From Streptomyces tsukubensis (lineage in GTDB: Bacteria > Actinomycetota > Actinomycetes > Streptomycetales > Streptomycetaceae): a stretch of DNA of 64,000 nucleotides. Location: NCBI RefSeq assembly GCF_003932715.1, contig NZ_CP020700.1, forward strand, positions 4,734,501-4,798,500. The letters are read 5' to 3'. Below the pieces are notes generated by a model, which did no database searches, had not been told where the DNA came from, and saw nothing but the letters and a program-made list of their open reading frames with translations. Made by a program: the position numbers and the translations under genes. Position 1 is the stretch's first letter. Each line of letters begins with the position of its first letter. Below, one piece after another: positions 45,612-56,023 of the stretch.

Positions 45612-45785
45612 GCGGCGCGCTCCGTCCCCGTACCACCCGGTGTCCGGGCGTACGGTGGGCGGGACGGGCCGCCCGGCCGGACACGGCCGACACGGTGGGG
45701 CCCGGAAGCGGCAGGGACGACGGCTGCACGACGGCGGACGACGGCTCAGCGACGGCGGAGTCGACGGAGACGACGGGGGAGCGGA

Positions 45786-46730
45786 ATGACAGCGGTCATC
45801 GAGACACAGGGGCTCACCAAGCGCTATCGGGGCGGGCAGCTCGCCGTCGACGGGCTGGACCTGGCCGTGCCCGCCGGCAGTGTCTTCGGCTTCCTCGGCC
45901 CGAACGGCTCGGGCAAGACCACGACCATCCGGATGCTGATGGGCCTGATCGAACCGACCGCGGGCCGGGCCACGGTGCTCGGTGAGCCGATGCCGAAGGC
46001 GGGCCGTACCGTCCTGCCGCAGGTCGGCGCGTTGATCGAGGGCCCGGCGCTCTACGGCTTCCTCAGCGGCCGGGAGAATCTGCTGCGGTTCGACGCCGCG
46101 GACCCCACCGCCGACCCCCGCACCCGGCGCGCCCGGGTCGTCGAAGCGCTGGACCGGGTGGGCCTGGCACCTGCCGCGGAGAAGAAGGCCAAGGCGTACT
46201 CCCTCGGGATGAAACAGCGCCTCGGGCTGGCCGCAGCCCTGCTGCGCCCCCGGCGGCTGCTCGTTCTCGACGAACCGACCAACGGACTCGACCCCCAGGG
46301 CATGCGGGAGATCCGGGCCCTGGTCCGGGAGCTGGCCGACGACGGTACGACCGTCTTCCTCTCCTCCCATCTCCTCGACGAGATCGAACAGGTCTGCACC
46401 CATGCGGCGGTGATGGCCCGCGGCAGACTGCTGACCCAGGGCTCCGTGGCGGAGCTGGCGGCGCGGGCCAGGGGGCGGCTGGTCGTGCTGACGCCCGACA
46501 CCGACGAGACCGTGCGGGTGCTCAAGGAGCGCGGGATCACCGGGGTCGCCGTCGATCCCGGCGGCGGCCGGGTCGGCGGAGATCCGCCGGGCCCCGGCAC
46601 CGAACTCGCGGAACTGACCGCGGCGCTGGTCGCGGCGGGGGTGCGGGTGCGCGGTTTCGGGGTGGAGCGGGCTTCGCTGGAGGACGCGTTCGTGGCGCTG
46701 ACGGGGGAGGGATTCGATGTCGCGGGCTGA
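45786..46730 (+). CDS. ABC transporter ATP-binding protein (CcmA/DrrA type)
   Basis: This 314-residue nucleotide-binding protein has Walker A GPNGSGKTTT near residue 40, ABC signature YSLGMKQRLGLAAAL near 137, Walker B LLVLDEPTNGLDP near 158 and switch His in FLSSHLLDE near 193. The C-terminal ~90 residues form the extension usual in drug- and bacitracin-exporter ATPases. GGGGGAG lies upstream of ATG 45786. Its end overlaps the permease gene by 14 nt, so the two form one exporter. The cargo is unknown. Confidence 0.95.
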   Translation: MTAVIETQGLTKRYRGGQLAVDGLDLAVPAGSVFGFLGPNGSGKTTTIRMLMGLIEPTAGRATVLGEPMPKAGRTVLPQVGALIEGPALYGFLSGRENLLRFDAADPTADPRTRRARVVEALDRVGLAPAAEKKAKAYSLGMKQRLGLAAALLRPRRLLVLDEPTNGLDPQGMREIRALVRELADDGTTVFLSSHLLDEIEQVCTHAAVMARGRLLTQGSVAELAARARGRLVVLTPDTDETVRVLKERGITGVAVDPGGGRVGGDPPGPGTELAELTAALVAAGVRVRGFGVERASLEDAFVALTGEGFDVAG

Positions 46731-47670
46731 GGCCGGCAGGGAAGCCGTGGGACCGGCGGAGACCGGGGCGGCGGGGGCGGCGAAGACGGCCGGGGCTGCC
46801 GGGGTATCGGGTGCGGCGGTGGGCGTGCTGTGGACGCTCGGCCTGTTCCGCTCGGAGCTGCTGGTCACCCTGCGCCGCTGGCGCACGATCGCCCTGCTCG
46901 GGGTGCTCGCCGCCGTACCGGTGCTCATCGGCATCGCCGTACGGATCGAAACCGGCGGCGACGGCGGGAGCGCGGGCGGCGGCGGGGGCGGCGAGGCGGG
47001 GCCCGCCTTTATCTCCCAGGTCACCAACAACGGCCTGTTCCTCGTCTTCGCCGCACTGGCCGCGACCCTGCCGGTGTTCCTCCCGATGGCGGTCGGGGTC
47101 GTCGCGGGCGATGCCGTCGCGGGGGAGTCCGCCGCCGGCACCCTGCGCTATCTGCTGGTCGCCCCCGCCGGACGGACCCGTCTGCTGCTCGCCAAGTTCA
47201 CGACGGCCCTGGTGTTCTGTCTGCTGGCGACCCTGGTCGTGGCCGCCTCCGCACTGGTGGTCGGGGCAGTTCTGTTCCCGCTCGGGGACGTCACCACGAT
47301 CTCGGGGACGCGGATCTCGTTCGGGGAGGGACTGGTCCGGGCCGGAGCGGTGGCCCTGGTCGTCGCCCTGTCGCTGGCGGGGGTCGCCGCGCTCGGAATC
47401 TTCGTCTCCACCCTGACCGGCAGCGGGATCGCGGCCATGGCCACGACCGTCGGCCTGGTGATCACCGTACAGATCCTCGGTTCGATCCCGCAGCTGGACG
47501 CGATCCACCCGTATCTGTTCCCGAACTACTGGCTGTCGTTCTCGGATCTGCTGCGCGATCCGGTCCACTGGACCGAGATCCGGAAGAACCTCGGGCTCCA
47601 GGCGCTGTACGCCGCCGTGTTCGGATCGGCGGCCTGGGCGCGGTTCACCACCAAGGACATCAGCGCCTGA
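46717..47670 (+). CDS. ABC-2 type transporter permease
   Basis: This 317-residue membrane protein has six predicted helices and a short external Gly-rich loop (GGDGGSAGGGGGGEAG near residue 85). GDAVAGESAAGTLRYLLVAPAGRTRLLLAKF near 130 is the ABC-2 permease signature, and the C-terminus is cytoplasmic. An Ala-rich head of ~35 residues precedes helix 1. ATG 46717 overlaps the ATPase gene by 14 nt. It pairs with the ATPase as a dimeric exporter. Confidence 0.93.
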   Translation: MSRAEAGREAVGPAETGAAGAAKTAGAAGVSGAAVGVLWTLGLFRSELLVTLRRWRTIALLGVLAAVPVLIGIAVRIETGGDGGSAGGGGGGEAGPAFISQVTNNGLFLVFAALAATLPVFLPMAVGVVAGDAVAGESAAGTLRYLLVAPAGRTRLLLAKFTTALVFCLLATLVVAASALVVGAVLFPLGDVTTISGTRISFGEGLVRAGAVALVVALSLAGVAALGIFVSTLTGSGIAAMATTVGLVITVQILGSIPQLDAIHPYLFPNYWLSFSDLLRDPVHWTEIRKNLGLQALYAAVFGSAAWARFTTKDISA

Positions 47671-47735
47671 CACCCCCGTTCCGGTCCGGGCCGGTCTGCT
47701 TCGGGCCGGTCAGCTTCGGGTCCCGGTCCGGACAT

Positions 47736-47774
47736 GGCCGCATGCGCGCGCCGAGTGGGCACACGCATGCGGCC
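47736..47774. terminator. Bidirectional terminator
   Basis: Perfect 11-bp arms GGCCGCATGCG (47736-47746) and CGCATGCGGCC (47764-47774) with a 17-nt loop lie between the convergent permease and M28 peptidase genes. Confidence 0.75.
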
Positions 47775-47830
47775 TGTGGGGGGTGGCGGGTTCCGGAGCG
47801 GCCCCTACCGGGCCGCGGCCGGGGCCCTGG

Positions 47831-49843
<2,013 letters not shown>

Positions 49844-50107
49844 TCAGCCGCGGAGGATGCGGCCGTCCTTGTCGGTGCGGTCGCTGCTGGTGAGGAAGAG
49901 GATGCCGTCGATCAGCGCCCAGACGCCCAGGCCACCGCAGGTGAGGAGCTGGGCGACGCCCATACCGACGTTGCCGACGTAGAAGCGGCCGACACCGAAG
50001 CCGCCGAGCAGGATCTGGAGGACACCCGCGACGATCTTCGACTTGTCGGAGTAGGGGCGGCCGTGCTGGTCGTAGCCGTACGGGGCGTCCGGAGTGGGGA
50101 CGGTCAT
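49844..50107 (-). CDS. TM2 domain-containing membrane protein
   Basis: This 87-residue protein has two helices joined by a short turn. The TM2 signature is clear: VAGVLQILLGGFGVGRFYVGN, then GVAQLLTCGGLGVWALIDGILFL. A ~22-residue Pro/Tyr/Gly head precedes them. AGGAGA lies 7 nt before ATG 50107. TM2 proteins are widespread; their role is mostly unknown. A perfect palindrome (50140-50158) sits in its 5' leader. Confidence 0.95.
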   Translation of the reverse strand: MTVPTPDAPYGYDQHGRPYSDKSKIVAGVLQILLGGFGVGRFYVGNVGMGVAQLLTCGGLGVWALIDGILFLTSSDRTDKDGRILRG

Positions 50108-50139
50108 GGGAATCTCCTGGATGAGCGGAAGAACGAAAT

Positions 50140-50158
50140 CCGGAATGGAACATTCCGG
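50140..50158. promoter_or_regulatory. Palindrome upstream of the TM2 gene
   Basis: CCGGAATG-GAA-CATTCCGG is a perfect 8+3+8 inverted repeat, 33 nt upstream of the TM2 start codon. It could be an operator or a small leader hairpin. Confidence 0.4.
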
Positions 50159-50355
50159 CCCAGGGGAGCGGAAAGTGCCGCAAAAGAACCCATGCGAAAT
50201 GCCCCCCTGTGTCAGGGCAGGTTAAAGGAGACGTAAGTGCGGATGCAGACCGGGTCGAACAATCGTGCCCGTTCTGTGATCAACCATGTGTGTACGGAGT
50301 GCGTCGTACCACGCCCTTGCGGCCCTCGCGACCGTGAACGGCGGCGCCCGCCGGA

Positions 50356-50904
50356 TCAGACGGTGTTACGGACCACGGTCCATGCCACGGCGGTCGTCAG
50401 GACCAGGACCTGCGCCCGCCCGCTCAGCCGGAACCGCCAGCGGTGTCCGCGCAGCCCCTCGAACGCCCACTTGCCCAACAGTGCGAGCGCGAACGGTGCG
50501 ACGAGGAGCAGCAGCCGGTTGTCGGCCCAGGCGGCGGTGATATCACCGTGCATCAGGTCGTACACCATGCGTGTACCGCCGCAGGCGGGGCAGAGCAGCC
50601 CGGTCGCCAGCCGGAACGGACAGCGGGGCAGCCACTGCCCGGGCTCGTGCGGATTGGTTCCGTAGAGATAGGCGGCGCCCGCGGCCCCGGCGGCGAGCAG
50701 CGCCAGCGGGGCCGCCGCCGGATGGCGCAGGACGCGCAGCACCGCTCTCGGGCCGTGGTCGCTTCCGTCCGTGTCGCTCCTCGGGCCGTGGTCGCTTCCG
50801 TCCGTGTCGCTCCTCGGGCCGTGGTCGCTCCCGGCCCCGTCGCCTCTCCGGCCGTGGTCGCTTCCCGCGCCGCTCGGTGTCTCATCGCCTGCTGAAGACC
50901 GCAC
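50356..50904 (-). CDS. DUF2752 membrane protein with repeated N-terminal head
   Basis: This 182-residue protein has a hydrophilic head of ~55 residues made of an 11-residue repeat (GSDHGPRSDTD, two perfect and two degenerate copies). The DUF2752 domain follows: a first helix near 60, CPACGGTRMVYDLMHGDITAAW near 107 with the conserved CPxCGxTR motif, and a second helix near 135. The family is of unknown function. GTG 50904 with GGAGAG is preferred; TTG 50910 overlaps the HxlR stop. It lies directly behind the HxlR gene and is probably cotranscribed with it. Confidence 0.9.
   Translation of the reverse strand: MRSSAGDETPSGAGSDHGRRGDGAGSDHGPRSDTDGSDHGPRSDTDGSDHGPRAVLRVLRHPAAAPLALLAAGAAGAAYLYGTNPHEPGQWLPRCPFRLATGLLCPACGGTRMVYDLMHGDITAAWADNRLLLLVAPFALALLGKWAFEGLRGHRWRFRLSGRAQVLVLTTAVAWTVVRNTV
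50748..50879. repeat. 33-bp in-frame tandem repeat in the DUF2752 gene
   Basis: Units start at 50748, 50781, 50814 and 50847. The first two are identical over 33 bp; the others have diverged. The length is a multiple of three, so copy-number change would keep the frame. Confidence 0.9.
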
Positions 50905-50906
50905 GG

Positions 50907-51389
50907 TCAATCTCTCCGGGTTCCGCGCGGTGCCTGCGGGGCGGCCGGTGCCGTCCGGGGCGGTTCCGCCGCCTGCGCCTCACGGGCGTCGTACGTCTCC
51001 CGGGCCGCCGCGATCTCGTTCTGATGTTCCTCGGTCCAGGTCACGAGCGACCGGATCGTGGTGTGCAGCGTGCAGCCGAGCGCCGTGAGGGCGTACTCGA
51101 CGCGCGGCGGTACGACCGGATGGACCGTACGGCGGACCAGCCCGTCCCGCTCCAACTGGCGCAGGGTCACCGTCAGCATCCGCTGGCTGATCCCGTCGAT
51201 CTCGCGGCGCAGCTCGCTGAAGCGCACGACCCGGCTGTCGAGCAGCGCGATGACCAGCAGCGACCACTTGTCGGCGACGCGGTCCAGGATCTGCCGGACC
51301 TCGCAGTCCCCGCGTGTGTCCCACTGGAAGGGATCCGGATCGCCGTCGTCGTCGAACTCGGTCACTCCCAGGTAACCAGGTGACGTCAA
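50907..51389 (-). CDS. HxlR family transcriptional regulator
   Basis: This 160-residue winged-helix regulator has the HxlR hallmarks: a Cys near the N-terminal edge of the domain ([26 protein letters not shown] near residue 27), [30 protein letters not shown] near 60, and EYALTALG near 97. Its Ala/Pro-rich tail is likely disordered. The lone Cys suggests possible redox or electrophile sensing, as in related regulators. TTG 51389 has AAGGAGG 4 nt upstream; GTG 51365 is the alternative. It is divergent from an MFS exporter, its likely target. Confidence 0.94.
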   Translation of the reverse strand: MTSPGYLGVTEFDDDGDPDPFQWDTRGDCEVRQILDRVADKWSLLVIALLDSRVVRFSELRREIDGISQRMLTVTLRQLERDGLVRRTVHPVVPPRVEYALTALGCTLHTTIRSLVTWTEEHQNEIAAARETYDAREAQAAEPPRTAPAAPQAPRGTRRD

Positions 51390-51562
51390 AGTGCCTCCTT
51401 CCGCAGGCCGCCATGGTGCCGGAAGATCGGTGTGGTTACAAGAGGGAACTGACCCTCGTGCCGGTAACTGCCCCCCTCTGTTCTCCTCCGTCTTCGCCCC
51501 GGCGGCACCGCCGTCTCCTCGGCATGCCCCGATGCGCCCAGCCGCCCCTTCCGGAGCAGCCC

Positions 51563-53038
51563 ATGTCCTCGTCCCCTCCCGCCGATCCCGTCGTTCCCGC
51601 CGATCCCCTCGCGCCTGTCGCGCCTGTCTCCCTCACCGCGGATACGTCCTCGGCGGCCCGGTCCCCGGCCATGTCCGGACGGGCCCGGGTGCTGCTGTTC
51701 GTCCTCTGCGGCACGGTCTTCCTGGAGGGCATCGACGTCGCGATGCTCGCCGTCGCCGTGCCCGTGATCCGCGCCGACCTCGGACTGTCCACCAGTACGG
51801 CCGCCTGGGTGGTCAGCGGTTACGTCCTCGGATACGCGGGCTTCACCCTCCTCGGCGGACGCGCCGCCGACCTGCTCGGCCGGCGCCGGATGTTCCTGCT
51901 CTGGCTCACCGTCTTCATCGCCTTCTCCGGGCTCGGCGGCTTCGGCACCGAAGGCTGGATGCTGATCGTGTCCCGCTTCGTCACCGGCGTCGCGGCCGCG
52001 TTCCTCACCCCCGCCTCCCTCTCGGTCATCACCACCTCCTACGAGGAGGGCCCGCAGCGCAACAAGGCGCTGATGATCTACGCGTCGACCTCGGGGGCCG
52101 GGTTCGCGCTCGGTCTGGTCATCGGCGGGCTGCTCACCGAAGTGGGCTGGCGCTGGGTCTTCTTCGCGCCCGTCGCCCTCGCCGCACTGATGCTGGCCGC
52201 CGCGGTCAGACTGCTGCCCGCAGACACCGCACCGCCGCGTACGGCCGGATTCGACGTCCCCGGCGCCGTCTCCGCGGCCGCCGCGATGCTGCTGCTCGTC
52301 TACGGGGTCGTCCGCCTCGAACACGGCCTGGCGGACTGGGGTCTCACCCTCGCCGCCGTGGGCGCCGGGGCCCTTCTGGTGGCGCTGTTCGTCAGGATCG
52401 AACGCCGGGCCGCCGAACCGCTCGTCCGGCTCGGCATCCTGCGCAATATTCCGGTCGTCCGCGCCGACGCCGGAATGCTCCTCTTCTTCGGGGCGTTCTT
52501 CGGCTTCCAGTTCATGGCCACCCTCTACTTCCAGGAACTGCGGGGCTGGTCGTCGCTGAAGACCTCGATCGCGCTGCTGGCCATGTGCATCGAAGTGTTC
52601 ATCGCCCCGACGATCACCCCGCGGCTGGTGAACCGGTACGGCACGGGCCGGGTGGTCTTCGGGGGCTTCCTGGCCGCGATCGGCGCCTACGCCCTCTTCC
52701 TGCCGGTCACCGAGGACTGGGCGTACGCCGCCATGCTGCCGTCGTTCCTGCTCACCGGGATCTCCTTCAGCCTCGGGTACGGCCCGCTCACCATCGCCGC
52801 CACCGACGGTGTCGACGCCGGGGAGCAGGGGCTGGCCGGGGGGCTGCTCCAGACCGCGATGCAGTTCGGCGGGGCGGTCGGCATCTCCGCGGTCACCGCC
52901 GTCTACGGTCTGGCCGGAGGCGACGCCGGGATCGAGGCGTTCCGGGCGGCGCTGGTCGTACCGCTGGTGATGGCGGTGCTGGGAGCGCTGCTGGCGGCCA
53001 CCGGGCTGCGGGGCGGCGGGGCGCGGGCCAAGGCGTGA
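51563..53038 (+). CDS. MFS drug-efflux transporter (DHA2, 14-TM type)
   Basis: This 491-residue major facilitator has motif A as [14 protein letters not shown] near residue 95 and motif C-like [24 protein letters not shown] near 175. About 14 helices and QacA/EmrB-like organisation point to proton-driven drug export. A Pro/Ala-rich head of ~38 residues precedes helix 1. ATG 51563 is preceded by GGAG at 7 nt; in-frame starts further upstream fall in the intergenic region. The divergent HxlR gene probably represses it in response to the exported compound. Confidence 0.93.
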   Translation: MSSSPPADPVVPADPLAPVAPVSLTADTSSAARSPAMSGRARVLLFVLCGTVFLEGIDVAMLAVAVPVIRADLGLSTSTAAWVVSGYVLGYAGFTLLGGRAADLLGRRRMFLLWLTVFIAFSGLGGFGTEGWMLIVSRFVTGVAAAFLTPASLSVITTSYEEGPQRNKALMIYASTSGAGFALGLVIGGLLTEVGWRWVFFAPVALAALMLAAAVRLLPADTAPPRTAGFDVPGAVSAAAAMLLLVYGVVRLEHGLADWGLTLAAVGAGALLVALFVRIERRAAEPLVRLGILRNIPVVRADAGMLLFFGAFFGFQFMATLYFQELRGWSSLKTSIALLAMCIEVFIAPTITPRLVNRYGTGRVVFGGFLAAIGAYALFLPVTEDWAYAAMLPSFLLTGISFSLGYGPLTIAATDGVDAGEQGLAGGLLQTAMQFGGAVGISAVTAVYGLAGGDAGIEAFRAALVVPLVMAVLGALLAATGLRGGGARAKA

Positions 53039-53115
53039 ACGCAGGGGAGGCCGCAGCGCGGACCGTCCCACCACGCTGCGATGAATGTCACGTCTGTACC
53101 TTCTTGTCCGGCGCT

Positions 53116-53121
53116 TACGGT
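53116..53121 (+). promoter_or_regulatory. -10 box for a leaderless transcript
   Basis: TACGGT ends 6 nt before ATG 53128, and no ribosome site is present. Confidence 0.4.
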
Positions 53122-53127
53122 GGGACG

Positions 53128-53517
53128 ATGGACCATCCCTCCTCCTCGCCCGGCCCGGGACCGGCCGCCGACTGCCCGCTGGTGGGCGTCGTGGCGTCCT
53201 ATCTGCCCCGGCTGGCCGAGTTCGCCTTCGACCCGGGGCTCGTCGCCGCCGTCGATCAGCATGCCGCGAGCGTGCGGGACGCGCTGGTGCCCCGGCAGCG
53301 GAGCGGCAGGAGCGTGCGGGGCGCCGGGTCCGCTACCCGTACCGGATGGGCCGCTTCCGAGGCCGTACGGAGAGAGGACCTCGCCGACTACGTCCTCGGG
53401 TTCACGGACTGGCTCACGGAGACGGAGTGGACCGAGCCGGTCGGGCACGACTTCGCGTCGCTGCGGCTCACCGCGATCTGCTGGCTGGTGCGCGAGCACG
53501 ATCTGCTGTCCCGGTGA
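53128..53517 (+). CDS. Small unknown protein, possibly DUF6401-like
   Basis: This 129-residue soluble protein is rich in helices ([66 protein letters not shown]). It resembles small actinobacterial proteins I recall as DUF6401, but that is uncertain. There is no signal or membrane segment. A middle stretch rich in Arg, Ser and Gly ([18 protein letters not shown]) looks like an insertion. The start is fixed by the -10 box upstream. It lies between the MFS gene and a repeat-rich gap. Confidence 0.75.
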   Translation: MDHPSSSPGPGPAADCPLVGVVASYLPRLAEFAFDPGLVAAVDQHAASVRDALVPRQRSGRSVRGAGSATRTGWAASEAVRREDLADYVLGFTDWLTETEWTEPVGHDFASLRLTAICWLVREHDLLSR

Positions 53518-53530
53518 GCCGCGGCGCGTA

Positions 53531-53631
53531 CATCGGGCCGAACGGGCCCTTCCCCACATCGGGCCGGACGGGCCTTCGGCCTGGATCAGGCCGAACGGGC
53601 CTTCGGCTACATCGGGTCGAACGGGCCCTCG
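53531..53631. repeat. ~26-bp imperfect repeats overlapping a gene end
   Basis: Four units containing CGGGCCGAACGGGCC-like cores begin at about 53531, 53557, 53586 and 53610. The last encodes, on the minus strand, the C-terminal GPFDPM of the CmpX-like protein; the others lie beyond its stop. Confidence 0.75.
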
Positions 53632-54449
53632 TCGTCCCGGCGGCCCGTTCCGCCGGAACCCTGCCGTCCCGTCGTGCCCGGGGTCGTACGCGCCCCCGGC
53701 GCGGGCTGCCCGGACGCCGCGTCCGCCCGGCCCTGCTGATAGGCGCTGATGCTGTTGGCCGCGCCGGAGGACTCCGCCTCGGCCCGCGAGAGCCAGTTCT
53801 CCCAGCGTGAGCGCATCGGCCCGATGAGCCCGCCGCCGACACCGACGATCAGGATGCCCGCGACCGTACCGAGTACGGCGAGCAGCAGCGGGCCCGTGAT
53901 CGCGGTGGCGATCCCCGCCTGGCCCAGTGCGGCGATCGCGCCGAGAGCCACGATGAACGCCCAGGCGACGGTCGCCAGGACCTTGCCGTACGAGGTGCCG
54001 CTGAGCGCGTCGTTGATGATGTCGCGCACCGCGCGGGCGATGGCCATCGCCACCACCACGATCACCAGCGCCACGATGGCCTTCGGCAGCCAGGCGACCA
54101 CGGCGTTGATCATCACGCTGATGGGGTTGGGGCCGAAGACCCCGAACGCCAGCTGAAGCACGATCAGCAGCAGCCCGTAATAGATGATCTTGGTGAGGAT
54201 GCCGGTGGCGTCATAGGAGGAGTTGCGCAGCGCATGGGCCGCGCCGCTGCGCTCGGCGAGCTTCTCCGAGCCCACCTTGCGCAGCAGCTTGTCCACCACC
54301 CGGGCGATCAGTTTGGCGATGAACCAGCCGATGAGCAGTACTGCGAGGAAGCCGATGAGCTTGGGTATGAATCTGGCCACCGCGTTCCAGGCCTCGGAGA
54401 AGCCCGCGCCGAAATCGACGGAAAGGGCCAGGGGCTGGTGCTGGGACAT
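53607..54449 (-). CDS. CmpX/MscS-like membrane protein with TM-helix repeats
   Basis: This 280-residue protein has about five hydrophobic helices. It contains the conserved TM-helix motif (GFLAVLLIGWFIAKLIARVVDKLLRKVG near residue 35 and again near 110-145, LPKAIVALVIVVVAMAIARAVRDIINDAL) found in small mechanosensitive-channel-related proteins. The MscS beta domain itself is absent. The C-terminal 60 residues are hydrophilic, ending in GPFDPM. ATG 54449 has GGAG upstream; the longer frame to 54578 is not conserved-looking. It is a probable integral membrane protein of uncertain transport role. Confidence 0.88.
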   Translation of the reverse strand: MSQHQPLALSVDFGAGFSEAWNAVARFIPKLIGFLAVLLIGWFIAKLIARVVDKLLRKVGSEKLAERSGAAHALRNSSYDATGILTKIIYYGLLLIVLQLAFGVFGPNPISVMINAVVAWLPKAIVALVIVVVAMAIARAVRDIINDALSGTSYGKVLATVAWAFIVALGAIAALGQAGIATAITGPLLLAVLGTVAGILIVGVGGGLIGPMRSRWENWLSRAEAESSGAANSISAYQQGRADAASGQPAPGARTTPGTTGRQGSGGTGRRDDEGPFDPM

Positions 54450-54638
54450 GTCCGCACGCTCCGTCCGCTGACGGCCCCGGCCGGCCCGGGACGCCTTCCT
54501 CCGGTCGTAACACCGGAGGCGGGCAGCGGCCCGGGGCGGACGGGCGGGGTGGGCCGCTCGGGTGACGGATTGGGCCACTGCGGTGGGGCCCGGAGGGCTC
54601 CGGCTCCGGGCGGGGCGGGCGTGCCGGGCCGGATGGTC

Positions 54639-55694
54639 TCAGGCGGTGGATCCGGTACGCGGAGGGCTCGCCGCGCCCGCTGCTGCGGCAGCACCGTTCG
54701 AGGGGTCCGTGGCGCCCGCTGCTGCGGCAGCCGTGGCGGCGAGGGCGGCCCCGGCCGGCTGCGCCCCGGTCCGCTGTTCCTCCGCCCGCAGCTGCTCCGC
54801 CCGGGCCCGTGTGCGCCGGGCCGTCCGCAGGGCGTCCCAGGTCAGTACGGTCAGCGCCAGCCACACCAGCGTGAACCCGGCCCAGCGCTCCGCGGGCATC
54901 GACTCGCGGAAGTACAGCACTCCCAGCAGGAACTGGATGATCGGGCCCAGATACTGGAGCATCCCCAGCGTCGACAGCGGGACCCGGATCGCCGCCGCGC
55001 CGAAGCAGATCAGCGGTACGGCGGTCACCAGGCCGGTCGCGGCGAGCAGCAGCGCGTGCCTGGTGCCCTCGTGCCCGAAGGCCAGGCCGCCCTGCGTCGC
55101 CAGCCAGATCAGATAGCCCAGGGCGGGGACGAAGAGGATGGCGGTCTCCGCGGCCAGCGACTCCAGCCCGCCGATGTTGATCTTCTTCTTCGCCAGTCCG
55201 TAGATCGCGAAGGAGAAGGCCAGGACGAGGGAGACCCACGGCGGCTGCCCGTAGCCGATCGCCAGGACCAGGACCGCTGCGACACCGATGCCGACCGCCG
55301 CCCACTGCACCGGACGGAGCTGTTCCTTCAGCAGCAGGACGCCCATCGCGATGGTGACGAGCGGATTGATGAAGTAGCCCAGGGACGCCTCGACCACCCG
55401 GTCCGCGTTCACCGCCCAGATGAAGACGCCCCAGTTGACGGAGATGACCACCGCGGCCACGGAGACGAACCCGAGCTTGCGGCGGTCGCGCAGCAGCTCG
55501 CGTATCCACTGCCACCGTTTCAGGGCGAGCAGCGCCAGTGCCACGACGACCAGCGACCAGGTCATCCGGTGGGCGAGGATCTCGGTGGCACCCGCAGGTT
55601 TCAGCAGCGGCCAGAAGAGCGGGACCAGGCCCCACATGCCGTAGGCGCCGATCCCGTACAACAGCCCTGCTCGGTGCTCGCCGTCCGCTGACAC
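54639..55694 (-). CDS. rarD: EamA/DMT transporter, RarD family
   Basis: This 351-residue drug/metabolite transporter has ten predicted helices in two EamA repeats. The RarD signature is clear: GLLYGIGAYGMWGLVPLFWPLLKPAGATEILAHRMTWS at residues 8-45, NWGVFIWAVNADRVVEASLGYFINPL near 88 and LGMLQYLGPIIQFLLGVLYF near 250. The C-terminal ~55 residues are an Ala-rich tail. GTG 55694 has GGGAGG 5 nt upstream. Family members are annotated as chloramphenicol-sensitive proteins; the substrate is unknown. Confidence 0.94.
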   Translation of the reverse strand: MSADGEHRAGLLYGIGAYGMWGLVPLFWPLLKPAGATEILAHRMTWSLVVVALALLALKRWQWIRELLRDRRKLGFVSVAAVVISVNWGVFIWAVNADRVVEASLGYFINPLVTIAMGVLLLKEQLRPVQWAAVGIGVAAVLVLAIGYGQPPWVSLVLAFSFAIYGLAKKKINIGGLESLAAETAILFVPALGYLIWLATQGGLAFGHEGTRHALLLAATGLVTAVPLICFGAAAIRVPLSTLGMLQYLGPIIQFLLGVLYFRESMPAERWAGFTLVWLALTVLTWDALRTARRTRARAEQLRAEEQRTGAQPAGAALAATAAAAAGATDPSNGAAAAAGAASPPRTGSTA

Positions 55695-56023
55695 TGAGAC
55701 CTCCCGCCCCCGCCGCGCGGTACGCGCCCCTGTGCGTCGCCCGTGCGCCTGTCCGCATACTGCCGACGACGACGGTACGCGCACCCGGCCCGAGCTGTCA
55801 TGCCCGTATCGGCATACGGTCATGACCGGAGCGCGGCGTTCAGGGCCCGGGGCGGACCGTCACCGTCGGCCCGCGCGGAGCATCGCCGTCGGAGCCCGAT
55901 CGGGGCCCGGTCGGAGCCCGGCGGCCGCCGGGCAGGGGAGAACGGAAACCGCCCCCGGCCGCGGGTGGGCGGCAGGGGGCGGCTCCTTCGGACCGAACGG
56001 GCCCGGTGGACCGGCGCGGCGGA
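55695..56023. other. Gap between korB and rarD
   Basis: The 329 bp contain the rarD upstream region and the 3' flank of korB (both on the minus strand). No convincing gene, RNA or strong terminator was seen. Confidence 0.4.

Noticed and set aside
50748..50879. Regular 33-bp repeats resembling a CRISPR array
   Set aside because: The units are contiguous with no spacers and keep the frame of the DUF2752 gene.
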